Shown here piece after piece: positions 53,401 to 62,267 of a stretch of DNA of 64,000 nt (position 1 is the stretch's first letter; each line of letters begins with the position of its first letter). The stretch is taken from contig NZ_JABJWY010000006.1 in the NCBI RefSeq assembly GCF_013167215.1, forward strand, positions 88,678-152,677. Reading direction: 5' to 3'. This DNA is from Sphingobacterium prati. Lineage in GTDB: Bacteria; Bacteroidota; Bacteroidia; Sphingobacteriales; Sphingobacteriaceae. Both the position numbers and the translations under genes were made by a program. Below the pieces are notes generated by a model. The model was not told the origin of the DNA. It saw only the letters and a list, made by a program, of their open reading frames with translations, and did no database searches.

Positions 53401-54494
53401 ATACCGGCGATTGTTTTTCCGAAGAACAGATTGCAACGTTGTATACCTCTTTCAACCGGCTGTCGTCGCATAGGCCAACTTTTGAAGAAAGTTCAGGACT
53501 AGGGCTTGCCATTGTAAAAGAACTGGTAGATGTGCTTGAGGGCAAAATATGGATGGTCAATAAGACCGATAAAATTTCATTTACCATTTCCTTACCTTTA
53601 AGAAAACAGGCCGGTTCAGGCGATATGCAGTCTAACGTGTATGATTATACTGTTTCTGAAATCGACGAGATTATCACGCAGGATACAGTAATGCCTGAAA
53701 GCGGATCTATCCCTATCAAAAAAACAGATAATATCCTGCTCATTGAAGATGATCAACAGCTTCGGGTCTATCTGGAGCAGCGCCTGGCCGAAAAATATAA
53801 TGTATATACGGCAAGTGACGGAGAAGAAGGCTTAACTAAAGCCGAAAAAATTTATCCGCAACTCATTATTACCGATTTGATCATGCCCAATCGCAGTGGT
53901 TTGGAAGTCTGCCGTAGCCTTAGACAAAATTTTAAGACGAGCCATATTCCTATTATCATGATTTCGGGTACCGGAGATGACAATCAGAATAAGATAAAAG
54001 CATTGGAATATGGGGCCAATGTGTTTATTGATAAACCCTTTCATGTCGACTATCTGTTGCAACAAATTGAAACCATTCTAAGAAATCAGCAGGAACTAAA
54101 AGAAAAATACAGCAAACATATTCAGGTGGATCCCTCCAATGTTACCGTCACCTCCATGGACGAGGAACTACTGATTAAGGCCATTCAGGTCATTGAAGAA
54201 AACATTGACAATGCCAGTTATTCTGTAGAGGATTTTGTGGCTGATATGAACGTGGGCAGAACCATTCTCTATCAAAAAATACATGATATTGTTGGGATGT
54301 CGATCAAAGAATTTATTTTGAACATGCGCCTGAAAAGAAGTGCTTACCTGTTGGAGAAATCGGATTTGACCGTAGCAGAGGTTGCTTACCAGACCGGGTT
54401 TAACAATGCCAAATACTTTAGCGTCTGTTTCAAAAAGCAATTTGAACTGAGCCCTTCCGAGTATAAGAAAAAGGTTTCCAGTGGAAAGAAATAA
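50430..54494 (+). CDS. Hybrid two-component system regulator (HTCS) of PUL 2
   Basis: 1354 residues. Signal peptide (YSLVICFIVFFGQSVLG), two-component regulator propeller repeats at about 30-650 (GRIWYTGPDALFMYDG, GVIWVATQAGLFLYD, GNIWIGTEGGSLNYW), Y_Y_Y domain at about 680-765, one membrane span near 770-792, histidine kinase with H831 (ISHDLKTPLT), ATPase domain (KILTNLFSNALKYTPD, SSGLGLAIVKELV), receiver domain with D1149 (IITDLIMPNRSG), and C-terminal AraC-type DNA-binding domain at about 1245-1350 (VEDFVADMNVGRTILYQKIHDIVGMSIKEF, VAYQTGFNNAKYFSVCFKKQF). Such proteins bind a specific oligosaccharide in the periplasm and activate the adjacent PUL. The 14-bp direct repeats at 42781 and 55856 are the probable targets. 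Confidence 0.93.
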   Translation: MNKYSLVICFIVFFGQSVLGIDLSRYRFHLMPETSYYGGIQSIAKDSLGRIWYTGPDALFMYDGNSFYQLNDIVSAIKPKQKWGYGSLIRDKKGNLFLASGHGLLKFDYERFSFIVVVPGKIRSLCVHSDGQLYMLSDNSVLRYHPQDEKTESFLLPKDKSFQNILSTSDHVFLTQGAIMYKVEMTKKSLVRFADFGSTTNQVNDAVAYRGSYYFLTQRDGIHVTDLTGTLKQKIPVSMGGNPSVLTKKLYVDHTGVIWVATQAGLFLYDPANGSSSALQMNLNDAYSLPNNSIWTIYADPDQGAWIGTYGGKIAYCSLYDSRVRYFKPSPGGLNHPIVSSFQEDHLGNIWIGTEGGSLNYWNREKDQFSRLERSHGSSSSPNMIKRLKFDRESKSLLISAYNGGIGRYDVVNHLFNSFDFRSPESRQPLTVYDFVNDKEGTWWMTDPDKSFLYRKKPLGPVEMVSVIEATGGKLNLEVEALYVNNQNQLCLISHQGFFVVDAHTLKVLKHYLVKDASYSANYLCSYTLTSNGEVWLGTLGKGVNVLKKDGTYINYSASSGFPAKMVFGLLEDNATKNVWLSTSDGLYCFDRKSKKFEKARFYQENKIGSFYIHAAYKTSRGEMLFGGTNGFLLFDPAYLNKNMQKPKVFFTGFLVNNKLVKPDEGSSILAKDISSLSNQKEDQIRLSSNQSNVEIKFSANSYLSADKNQFAYRMLGLGEEWQISHAGQKSVQFLNLPGGDYTFEIKASNNDGQWGDQISRLYIHIDPPFFLSWWAYCFYAALVFALLFFIMRYYSNKRVFKERLALERLKEQNMQELSQARTDFFTNISHDLKTPLTLVLQPLKQLKETIVANDTALVYMDLIERNVSRIQRMISQLLRFREIESQKITLNPQNGDFINFVKDIFGLFELYANKKGVETNISAHKDSLYVAFDYDIIEKILTNLFSNALKYTPDNGYVGVRIYPATAEEKDRFSVLNPEGTEYISIEVLNTGDCFSEEQIATLYTSFNRLSSHRPTFEESSGLGLAIVKELVDVLEGKIWMVNKTDKISFTISLPLRKQAGSGDMQSNVYDYTVSEIDEIITQDTVMPESGSIPIKKTDNILLIEDDQQLRVYLEQRLAEKYNVYTASDGEEGLTKAEKIYPQLIITDLIMPNRSGLEVCRSLRQNFKTSHIPIIMISGTGDDNQNKIKALEYGANVFIDKPFHVDYLLQQIETILRNQQELKEKYSKHIQVDPSNVTVTSMDEELLIKAIQVIEENIDNASYSVEDFVADMNVGRTILYQKIHDIVGMSIKEFILNMRLKRSAYLLEKSDLTVAEVAYQTGFNNAKYFSVCFKKQFELSPSEYKKKVSSGKK

Positions 54495-54521
54495 AAAGAA
54501 CAGCCAATTTTGACCGATAAC

Positions 54522-54541
54522 CCTTTCTGCTGGGAGAAAGG
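54522..54541 (+). terminator. Hairpin after HTCS gene
   Basis: CCTTTCT (54522-54528) pairs with AGAAAGG (54535-54541) around a 6-base loop, 27 bp after the stop. The tail is only moderately T-rich, so termination may be partial. Confidence 0.45.
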
Positions 54542-54565
54542 CAATTCTATATTTTTGAAATCCTA

Positions 54566-55798
54566 ATGATAATGAAAATGACAATTTTTAAAAAAAAACT
54601 TCTGCTCACCTATTTGATTTGCTTGTGTAATGTATTTTATCTGGCAGCGGCCGTCAGCCAAAAGGTAGAAGAGACTTTTATCAGCCCCAATAAATACAAA
54701 ACTGGTTCCCAATCAGAGCGGATACAAAAAGCCATAAAGGAAGCAAAAAATACGACTGGAAAAGTAGTGATCCCTAAATATGATGCGGTAGCGAAAAAAA
54801 GTGTCTGGCTCATTGATGAGGCCATTTTGCTTCCCAGTGATTTTGAACTCGAATTGAACAACTGTACCATTAAGCTATCGGATAAATGCCGGGATAATTT
54901 TATCCGTTCGGCAAATGTCGGATTGACCATCAAAGACATCGTACCCTTAAAGAATATCCGGATTATTGGCAAAGGCAATGTCCTTTTAGAGGGAGCTGAT
55001 CACCCCAGGGCTACAGGTGACCACAATAAAACTTTGTCCCTAAACCCTAACGGATTTGGACAATCCTACGGTACCGATGCCGGCAAACCGGGAGTGAACC
55101 AAAAAGGCGGATGGCGAAATCATGCCATTATATTGGCTTACACTGATGTATTTGAAGTTAGCGGTATTACGCTAAAAGATTATCATGGTCATGGATTGGT
55201 ACTGGAACGCTGTACAAATGGTAAGGTGAGTGATATGACCTTTAACGTGAGGCAGGCCGTCACTGTTGATGGAGTGGACAAACAGATCTTAAACCAGGAC
55301 GGCATGGGCGTACGTTTTGGCTGTAAAAATATTCTTATTGCAAATTGCAAAGGTAAAAGTGGCGACGACTTTATTAATATAGGGTTGACAGATACGGGAG
55401 TCGGAGCAGGAGAAGAAAATGTAAATGTGGTCAGTGGTTCGATCTATAGGGGCGAGATAGACAATATTTCAACTATTTATCTCCAGAACTGGCAGGACTT
55501 CTATTCCATCTCACACCGATCCATACGGATCATGCCAGTGGGTAACCTTCGGATAAGCAATGTTTTTATCGAGAATATGGTCATCAGTCCTTTAGCGAAA
55601 CAAGGTCTGGTCGTTGAGTATGCCGAACACGTGAAAGGCCTATTCGTACGAAATCTAGTCAGCCATCAGCCCATAAAAGCCAAAGGTATCCCGCAAGCTA
55701 GCTTCAGGGATATTATTTACCAAGGCAAGGATGAAGCGATCGATGTACAACAAAGTGAAACAGTTGTCCTTGATCATGTAATGCGTATAAAGAATTAA
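54566..55798 (+). CDS. Right-handed beta-helix protein, GH28-like
   Basis: 410 residues with signal peptide (LLLTYLICLCNVFYLAAAV). Parallel beta-helix rungs are seen throughout, for example VFEVSGITLKDYHGHGLVLERCTNGKVSDMTFNV and LRISNVFIENMVISPLAKQGLVVEYAEHVKGLFVRNLVS. NQDGMGV (D245) and KSGDDFINIG (D267, D268) align with the NTDG and GDD catalytic aspartates of GH28 polygalacturonases. The GH28 GHG histidine and RIK lysine are not at their normal places downstream: GHG occurs earlier (residues 208-210) and SIRIMPVG stands where RIK is expected. So this is a divergent GH28 relative, possibly acting on another uronic or galacto-configured linkage. It lies between the HTCS and SusC genes. Confidence 0.7.
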   Translation: MIMKMTIFKKKLLLTYLICLCNVFYLAAAVSQKVEETFISPNKYKTGSQSERIQKAIKEAKNTTGKVVIPKYDAVAKKSVWLIDEAILLPSDFELELNNCTIKLSDKCRDNFIRSANVGLTIKDIVPLKNIRIIGKGNVLLEGADHPRATGDHNKTLSLNPNGFGQSYGTDAGKPGVNQKGGWRNHAIILAYTDVFEVSGITLKDYHGHGLVLERCTNGKVSDMTFNVRQAVTVDGVDKQILNQDGMGVRFGCKNILIANCKGKSGDDFINIGLTDTGVGAGEENVNVVSGSIYRGEIDNISTIYLQNWQDFYSISHRSIRIMPVGNLRISNVFIENMVISPLAKQGLVVEYAEHVKGLFVRNLVSHQPIKAKGIPQASFRDIIYQGKDEAIDVQQSETVVLDHVMRIKN

Positions 55799-55855
55799 TT
55801 ATAAATCGCTCTATATCCCTATTATAGCGCGAAAAACACCTGTTTTTGCCTTTTG

Positions 55856-55918
55856 TACAAAATCAAACCATTTTCGTACAAAAACGAACCCTATGAATTG
55901 GTTATGATGATAGTTTTG
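55856..55918 (+). promoter_or_regulatory. 14-bp direct repeat (21-bp period) plus -7 box, copy 3 (SusC operon)
   Basis: TACAAAATCAAACC (55856-55869), spacer ATTTTCG, TACAAAAACGAACC (55877-55890), then 20 bp and TAGTTTTG (55911-55918). Same architecture as copies 1 and 2. It should drive SusC-SusD-SusE-DUF4832 transcription. Confidence 0.75.
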
Positions 55919-55945
55919 TCTTAACCAATTTAAAAAAAGCAAAAT

Positions 55946-56053
55946 ATGTGTATGAAAATTCCTCCTGACCACGTGATTAAGCTCACGAAGGGTAACCCCA
56001 ACTTTACAAAAAACATGAGCAAGGCGCAACAGAATTTTATGCTTCGTCAATAA
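55946..56053 (+). CDS. Candidate 35-residue small protein in the SusC leader
   Basis: ATG at 55946, TAA at 56051, 35 codons. The peptide begins MCMKIPPDHVIKLTKGN and ends AQQNFMLRQ. It starts 27 bp after the -7 box, so it is the first open frame of the SusC transcript, preceded by TAAAAAAAGC. Composition is mixed and soluble-looking, with basic residues, not the low-complexity noise of spacers. It could be a real small protein, a leader peptide, or chance. No family known. Confidence 0.3.
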   Translation: MCMKIPPDHVIKLTKGNPNFTKNMSKAQQNFMLRQ

Positions 56054-56237
56054 GTCCGAAAACGAAGTTTTGCGATCAGCATTGCCCATGCATTTGCAGC
56101 AATGAGATGTTATCTATCACAAAAAGTTAAATTAAAAATCCAAGCCTATTGAAGCAGACCTATTTCAAACTCATATTCTTTACGAGAAAGGGAACGTAAA
56201 GAACGCAAGTAAATTTTAAACTAACCAATATAAATCA

Positions 56238-59234
56238 ATGATACAAAAGATACATATCTGGCTCAGGAGCTGGGTAATGAGTGCCACCCTATTGTCGGTG
56301 GCGTCCAATTACGCTTATTCGCAAGCAACAGATCAAATGCAAGTCAAAGGTCTGGTGACCAATGATGCAGGAGAAGGACTTAAGGGTGTTTCCGTCATGA
56401 TTAAAGGTGCGAAAAACGGCGTACAAACAGATGCAAACGGTCATTATACCATCCGGGCGGCATCCACCGCTACGCTACTATTTACCTATACCGGTTTCAA
56501 TAGCCAAGAAATAAAGGTCAATCCATCTGGAGTCATCAATGTGAAGATGTCCGGAAATAATGTCCTGGATCAGGTTGTGGTCGTAGGTTACGGTACCGCC
56601 AAGAAAAAGGATTTAACAGGTGGTTTGGCTGTAGTGGGAAAAGAGCAGCTAAGCATGGTATCTACCTCCAACCTGATGGATCGTTTGGTGGGGCAAGTGG
56701 CCGGTTTCTCCATTACTACCGGAGAGGCTGCACCGGGAGCATCGCAAACCTTGCTGATACGCGGTGAAAATTCTATCTCGGCAAATAATAGTCCACTGAT
56801 TATCTTGGATGGCATTCCGTATAGCGGTTCGTTGGCTGATATAGATCCCAACAACGTGGAGAACCTTTCTATCTTAAAAGATGCTTCCGCGGCCGCTATT
56901 TACGGTTCACGAGCAGCTAATGGTGTCATTCTGATACAAACCAAAAGAGGCGCCCTAGGCCGAGCTCAGGTAAACTACAAAGGGGTGATCGGTATTGCCG
57001 AGCCTATGCAACGCATCAATGTCATGGGGCCAAATGAATACATCCGCTTTCAACAAGATATTGCCCGCATTAAGCAAGGATACACCGGCGCTTTGTTGGA
57101 TCCTATTGCAGGCGATATTATTAGTGTAACGGAGCGCGGCAATTATGCGAAAGGCACTACCAACAACTGGCAGGATTACGTTTTCAGAAAAGCCTTGACC
57201 ATGGATCATCAGCTGAGCATTTCCGGAGGTACCGAAAATACGAAGTACATGGCGGCCCTTGCAGCCTTAGATCAGGAAGGTGTCGTGTACAATTCCAAGT
57301 TGTCACGTTTAAATATAACCACAAATGTCGATCAGACTTTTAATAAATGGCTTACAACCGGTGTAGGCCTGCAATATACCCGGAAAAGCGATGGCGGCAT
57401 TACGCCCAATTTGGAACATGCCATTAAGCAAAGTCCCTATGGTAGCTATCAAGACGAGTCTGGTAATTATGTGCCCGAACCCATGGAATACTCGTTGATT
57501 GTAAACCCCATGCGCAACGTCAATGCGATACAAGATCGGTATAACAACAACTTCTTCCTTTCGGGATATGCCAATATTTTGTTGCCCGTAGAAGGTCTCT
57601 CCTTACGGTCAAATTTTGGTTATAATTATCGGAATGGGTTTACAGGTACCTATTACGGGCGCAACACCTTTGAGGGCAGGGACCAAGGTACGCAGGCCGG
57701 CGGTAGTGCATCCATCAACAACTCTAATTATAATGATTATACCTGGGAGAATTTGCTCAAATACGAACGCCAGATAGGCGATCACCGTTTGGACGTGACC
57801 GGTTTGTTCAGTATGCAAAAAACGAAAAGTTGGTCAACAGCCCAGAGCGGAGCCGGTTTTGTCACCGATGACACCGAATACTTTATGATCGGTTCGGCCA
57901 GCCGTCTTGTTTCCAACAGCGCTTCCTTATCGGAATCCGCCATGCTGTCCTATATGGGCAGGATAAATTATGCTTATAAAGGCAAGTATCTATTGACCTT
58001 AACCGGGCGTACGGATGGAGCTTCGGTATTTGGGATCAACAATAAATACGCATTCTTTCCTGTTGCTGCGGCGGCATGGCAGATCGGTGAGGAAAACTTC
58101 CTAAAAGGTAAGGTGGAATGGTTAGACATGTTGAAAATACGTCTTTCTTATGGGGCCAATGGTAACCAGGCGATTACACCATACCGCACATTAGATCGGC
58201 TTTATTCAAATGTAAAATACATTTGGGGAGACGATGGAACAGCCGTTACGACAGCCTATTTGGCCGGAGATGGCGTGGGTAACCCTAATTTGAAATGGGA
58301 AACGACCTATTCAACCAACCTTGGTCTAGATTTTCAATTGTTTAAAAACAGGTTGAGCGGTACCGTCGATGCCTATCTTTCCAAAACAAGAGATTTGCTC
58401 ATGACCCGTACCGTACCAATCATGAACGGGTATAACCGAATTTGGGACAATATTGGTGCGACCCAAAATAAAGGTATTGAGGTCACTTTAAACTCAGCGA
58501 ATGTTAAAGGGGAAAATTTCCAGTGGAATACGACGGCTGTGTTTTCCTTGAACAGAGACAAAATTGTTGAGTTAAGAGGGGATGGTATTGATGATATTGC
58601 CAATAACTGGTTTATTGGTCAGCCATTAAGAGTATTTTACGATTATAAAATGATCGGTGTATGGCAGAATGGTGAAACCATTACGGTTGATGGGGCAGCT
58701 CCTGGAGCTGCCAAACTATACGATCGCGATGGTAACGGCAAGATAGAGACCAGCGATCGAATGGTTATAGGGTCTAAGAACCCACGTTATACCGCTTCGT
58801 TGGCCAACAGATTTTCGTACAAAAACTTCTATGCATCGGCCTTGGTTACAGGTGTTTTTGGCGTATGGCGTGATGATCACATGGCTAATCTGGGAGCTTG
58901 GACGTTCGGTATTACAAATTATGTACATGGTGCCAATTATTGGACCCCCGAAAATCCCGATGCCACGATTGTTTCCCCCGGCTATCTCAATCCATTGGGA
59001 CATGGCTATTATAAAAAAGTGAGTTACGCGCAGGTAAAAAACATAACCTTCGGTTATAAATTACCGCATAACATTGCTAAGAAAGTAGGCGTAAGCGGTA
59101 TTGACTTGAATGTCAGCGTGAACAATCTGAATACAATTTCTAATATAAGAGAGGTATTAAATTATGATAACACTTGGATGGCCTCTTATCCGACCGCACG
59201 TTCTTATATGTTTGGCTTAAATGTAAACTTCTAA
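56238..59234 (+). CDS. SusC/RagA-family TonB-dependent receptor of PUL 2
   Basis: 998 residues, ATG 56238, signal region WVMSATLLSVASNYAYSQ. A carboxypeptidase-regulatory-like domain at about 35-105 (VKGLVTNDAGEGLKGVSVMIKG) is followed by a plug at about 110-230 (LDQVVVVGYGTAKKKDLTGG; LSILKDASAAAIYGSRAANGVILI) and a barrel ending SYMFGLNVNF. No STN domain, consistent with control by the HTCS rather than a FecR pair. It should import the oligosaccharide set free on the cell surface, with its SusD partner 11 bp downstream. Substrate not identified. Confidence 0.93.
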   Translation: MIQKIHIWLRSWVMSATLLSVASNYAYSQATDQMQVKGLVTNDAGEGLKGVSVMIKGAKNGVQTDANGHYTIRAASTATLLFTYTGFNSQEIKVNPSGVINVKMSGNNVLDQVVVVGYGTAKKKDLTGGLAVVGKEQLSMVSTSNLMDRLVGQVAGFSITTGEAAPGASQTLLIRGENSISANNSPLIILDGIPYSGSLADIDPNNVENLSILKDASAAAIYGSRAANGVILIQTKRGALGRAQVNYKGVIGIAEPMQRINVMGPNEYIRFQQDIARIKQGYTGALLDPIAGDIISVTERGNYAKGTTNNWQDYVFRKALTMDHQLSISGGTENTKYMAALAALDQEGVVYNSKLSRLNITTNVDQTFNKWLTTGVGLQYTRKSDGGITPNLEHAIKQSPYGSYQDESGNYVPEPMEYSLIVNPMRNVNAIQDRYNNNFFLSGYANILLPVEGLSLRSNFGYNYRNGFTGTYYGRNTFEGRDQGTQAGGSASINNSNYNDYTWENLLKYERQIGDHRLDVTGLFSMQKTKSWSTAQSGAGFVTDDTEYFMIGSASRLVSNSASLSESAMLSYMGRINYAYKGKYLLTLTGRTDGASVFGINNKYAFFPVAAAAWQIGEENFLKGKVEWLDMLKIRLSYGANGNQAITPYRTLDRLYSNVKYIWGDDGTAVTTAYLAGDGVGNPNLKWETTYSTNLGLDFQLFKNRLSGTVDAYLSKTRDLLMTRTVPIMNGYNRIWDNIGATQNKGIEVTLNSANVKGENFQWNTTAVFSLNRDKIVELRGDGIDDIANNWFIGQPLRVFYDYKMIGVWQNGETITVDGAAPGAAKLYDRDGNGKIETSDRMVIGSKNPRYTASLANRFSYKNFYASALVTGVFGVWRDDHMANLGAWTFGITNYVHGANYWTPENPDATIVSPGYLNPLGHGYYKKVSYAQVKNITFGYKLPHNIAKKVGVSGIDLNVSVNNLNTISNIREVLNYDNTWMASYPTARSYMFGLNVNF

Positions 59235-59245
59235 TCGACTAGGAC

Positions 59246-60892
59246 ATGAAAATAAAAAATATTATCACATCAAATTTGGCACTTATCGTATTGTTCTCCC
59301 TGGGTGGCTGTAAGAAGTTTCTGGAGGAAGAGCTGAAAACTGAACTGGCACCGTCCAATACCTATACCAGCACCTATGGTTTCGAGGTGGGCAGCGCGGG
59401 TTTATATACACTCACCCGTTCCGAATATAATACTTATGGCGAGGGTGGCGCCTTTATCCACAATGGTGCCTGTCCATACGAAGCCTTACAGGTGGCTACA
59501 GATATCGCCGATGCCATTAATAGTGATGGTTCTTTGATGGCTTTTGCTAACCTTACACTTACCTCATCCGAAAGATTTGTGGGTACTTACTGGAATTGGG
59601 CTTATAATTTAATTTCATCGGCAAACCTCATGTTAGTTTATTCCGAAAAAAACACCAACTGGGATACACCGGCGGATAAAGCACGTTTTCAGGCAGAGGC
59701 CCGTTTTTTTAGGGCTTATGCCTACCGTACCTTGGTTTATCTCTATGGAGACGTACCTTATGTCGAAACCATTCTGTATGATTTTCAGCTTAATTTTACG
59801 CGCACCCCAAAAGCCGAAGTCATCGGACATATGGTAGAGGATCTAAAGTTCGCTGTTGATAATCTGCCAACAAATCCGGATGCGGTGAAAGAAGGGAAGC
59901 TGACCAAATGGGCCGCAAGCCATTTGTTGAGCGAAATTTATTTGCTACAGGGCAATCCTGCTGAAGCAGAAAAGGCAGCACTGGCTGTTATCAATAGTGG
60001 TTATTACAACCTGATGAAGACCAGATACGGAGCCAACGGCAACAAGCCAGGCGATGTATTCAGCGATTTGTTTCTGGAAGATAATCAAAACAGAAAAAGT
60101 GGCAATAAAGAAAGTATCTGGGTATTGCAATTCCAGTTTAACACGATCGGTGGTGGTACCAATTCGGATGACTGGACCCGTAGGGCTTGGATACCCAATT
60201 ACTCCACGATTACGGGATTTGTTTTGGCGGACACCCTGGGTGGTCGCGGTATCGCACAATTAGTGCCTATGAAATGGTGGGTAGGCACTACAGGGACTAA
60301 TGCTACAGGCAATGTCGCCGGTGTTTTTGAAGCGAATGATATGCGTAATTCAGGCTACAATATCAAACGCAACTGGTATTACAACAATGCCAATGAGAGC
60401 TCACTGTATGGGAAAAAAGCCAATATCACCGAACAGACCTGGTTTACAACAAAAAGTTTATTTCCGGCGATTACAAAATTCTTTTACGGACGTACTGAAA
60501 ATTTAAGCCTCACCGGCAGTTATAAAGACCGCATGAAATTCCGTCTGGCCGAGACCTATCTGTTGTTAGCCGAAGCCTATTTGGGGCAAAATATGCCTGA
60601 TAAAGCCGCGCAAGCCATAAATGAGGTGCGGAAAAGAGCCGGAGCATCCGAAGTTACGGGCGCACAGATGAATATGGATTTTCTGCTCGATGAGCGTATC
60701 CGGGAATTAGTCGGGGAAGAAAGCAGAAGGTTTACTTTGGTACGTACCAACAAATTGGTGGAGCGTGTTAAAAAGTACAATAACGCCATTAAGGATAAGA
60801 TCACAGATAATAACATCTTGTGGCCTATTCCACAGGTGATCAGGGATGCAAATACAGGGGCACCATTCCCTCAGAATCCAGGTTATAATTAA
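59246..60892 (+). CDS. SusD/RagB-family nutrient-binding lipoprotein of PUL 2
   Basis: 548 residues. Lipobox LFSLGGC with cysteine near residue 22. SusD signatures: KFLEEELKTELAPSNTYTSTYGFEVGSAGLYTLT at the start, AEARFFRAYAYRTLVYLYGDVPYVET around 150-176 and LLDERIRELVGEESRRFTLVRTNKLVERVKKYN around 480-512, ending IPQVIRDANTGAPFPQNPGY. It begins 11 bp after the SusC stop. A hairpin after its end (60900-60940) may lower expression of the genes that follow. Confidence 0.93.
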   Translation: MKIKNIITSNLALIVLFSLGGCKKFLEEELKTELAPSNTYTSTYGFEVGSAGLYTLTRSEYNTYGEGGAFIHNGACPYEALQVATDIADAINSDGSLMAFANLTLTSSERFVGTYWNWAYNLISSANLMLVYSEKNTNWDTPADKARFQAEARFFRAYAYRTLVYLYGDVPYVETILYDFQLNFTRTPKAEVIGHMVEDLKFAVDNLPTNPDAVKEGKLTKWAASHLLSEIYLLQGNPAEAEKAALAVINSGYYNLMKTRYGANGNKPGDVFSDLFLEDNQNRKSGNKESIWVLQFQFNTIGGGTNSDDWTRRAWIPNYSTITGFVLADTLGGRGIAQLVPMKWWVGTTGTNATGNVAGVFEANDMRNSGYNIKRNWYYNNANESSLYGKKANITEQTWFTTKSLFPAITKFFYGRTENLSLTGSYKDRMKFRLAETYLLLAEAYLGQNMPDKAAQAINEVRKRAGASEVTGAQMNMDFLLDERIRELVGEESRRFTLVRTNKLVERVKKYNNAIKDKITDNNILWPIPQVIRDANTGAPFPQNPGYN

Positions 60893-60899
60893 TGGTAAC

Positions 60900-60940
60900 G
60901 GGAAGCTGTACGAATAGCATTCGAATTTCGGTAGCTTCCC
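60900..60940 (+). terminator. Hairpin between SusD and SusE-like genes
   Basis: GGGAAGCT (60900-60907) pairs with AGCTTCCC (60933-60940). No T-run follows. It may be a processing or stabilising stem that gives SusC/SusD higher mRNA levels than downstream genes. Confidence 0.45.
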
Positions 60941-61014
60941 CATCTGATGACAAAACAGCAGCTGCGCCAGTCAAGCGCGTGATACTATCCAAATGTTAGT
61001 AAAAATATAAACCA

Positions 61015-62229
61015 ATGAAAATAATCAATTATTTATACAAAGCTTTATTTTTCTTATGCATGGTACTGTGCCAGTTATCGTGCAAACAGGAAATACAGGA
61101 TATACCCAAAGTCAATGAGACGTTGGAACTTCAGCCTTCATCCGAAAACATTACGCTGGACGAGGTCAATATGGCAAAAGATATTGTCACATTTAACTGG
61201 AAGCCTGCCAGGGCACAGTCAGATGATCATTTGGTGAGCTACAGTACCATGTTAGATGTAGTTGGGAACAATTTTGGCACCGGTACAGCCATATTCAATT
61301 ATGAAGATGATAATGTATTTGGCAGGAGCTTTACTTCCGAACAATTGCAAAATTGGGCAAACGAAAAATGGGGGATACCGGCAAATAAGAGCTTCACGCT
61401 GGAGTTTAGGGTAGTTGCCCAATGGGAGGGTGGCGCTACTTTTGAGGCACCCGAAGTACGGACCGTAAGAATTACAGTAAACCCAATTAAGACAGTTATT
61501 TTTGATGCCGATAAAGTGTTTTTGAGCGGAAGTGCGGTGGGAGCGAGCAAGGTGGAGCTGCCAAAAACATTGGAAAATCTGGATCAATATGCCTATGTAT
61601 TGAATTTACAGCCGGGCGAACTCGAAATTCCGGTCGAATTCAACGGTGAGACCAATTATGTGGTTACTGCCGATGGAAGCACAGCATTAAACGACGGTAA
61701 TGCTGTCGGTATTAAGATGAGAGAACGTGCGTTCTCCTGGAAAATAGAAACTGCTGGAGAATACCGCGTCGTGGTCAACATGCAGAAAGCCACAGCAACA
61801 ATCTATTCACCGGCTAAAGCGCTAGCAGCAAAGACCGTGACCTGGACAGGGGACCAACCTTATACGACCACTGTGACGGATTTATGGATGCACGGAAGCA
61901 TTAATGGCTGGGGCACTCCGGTTAAAATGGACTGTACGGTGAGTTTAGCAGATCCACAAGTTTTGGTCTACACTGGCGGTAAAGTGGGAACAACAAAGTT
62001 TATCGTGACTGGGGATAACAGTAATAACAAAAATCTGGCTTACGCATTTAGTGCTCCGCTCACATCTGGCGGTGTGGCCCAGACCCTGACACTCACCTTG
62101 GGAAAGGCCACTGAATTGGGGGGCGGTACCACGAGTGCAAATCGCAATTCTTATTTCACCGTTCCGGCCACCACCAATGTGCTGATTTTTGATCTAAGAA
62201 ACATGACAATTCTAGCGTTAAAACGGTAA
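61015..62229 (+). CDS. SusE/SusF-like surface glycan-binding lipoprotein of PUL 2
   Basis: 404 residues. Leader YKALFFLCMVLCQLSC, lipobox cysteine near 23. The SusE-type N-terminal domain spans about 35-165 (LELQPSSENITLDEVNMAKDIVTFNWKPARAQ, VSYSTMLDVVGNNFGTGTAIFNYED, FTLEFRVVAQWEGGATFEAPEVRTVRITV). It is followed by two small beta domains (VFLSGSAVGASKVELPKTLENLDQYAYVLNLQPGELEIPV; LWMHGSINGWGTPVKMDCTV, SusF-like). It likely helps hold the polysaccharide at the cell surface. It lies 122 bp after SusD and 38 bp before the second DUF4832 gene, so all are probably one operon. Confidence 0.8.
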   Translation: MKIINYLYKALFFLCMVLCQLSCKQEIQDIPKVNETLELQPSSENITLDEVNMAKDIVTFNWKPARAQSDDHLVSYSTMLDVVGNNFGTGTAIFNYEDDNVFGRSFTSEQLQNWANEKWGIPANKSFTLEFRVVAQWEGGATFEAPEVRTVRITVNPIKTVIFDADKVFLSGSAVGASKVELPKTLENLDQYAYVLNLQPGELEIPVEFNGETNYVVTADGSTALNDGNAVGIKMRERAFSWKIETAGEYRVVVNMQKATATIYSPAKALAAKTVTWTGDQPYTTTVTDLWMHGSINGWGTPVKMDCTVSLADPQVLVYTGGKVGTTKFIVTGDNSNNKNLAYAFSAPLTSGGVAQTLTLTLGKATELGGGTTSANRNSYFTVPATTNVLIFDLRNMTILALKR

Positions 62230-62267
62230 GCAATCGTATATAAACGCATAAATTAACGTTAACATTT

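Larger units (their letters stand above)
55799..56237. other. Leader region of PUL 2 SusC operon
   Basis: 439 bp containing the direct-repeat/-7 block (55856-55918), then a leader of about 310 bp with a 35-codon open frame at 55946. The long leader before SusC may have post-transcriptional control. Confidence 0.6.

Noticed and set aside
55811..56089. 92-residue minus-strand frame across the SusC promoter
   Set aside because: It would run antisense through the direct-repeat block; Leu/Phe/Arg-rich with no domain; the block explains the region better.
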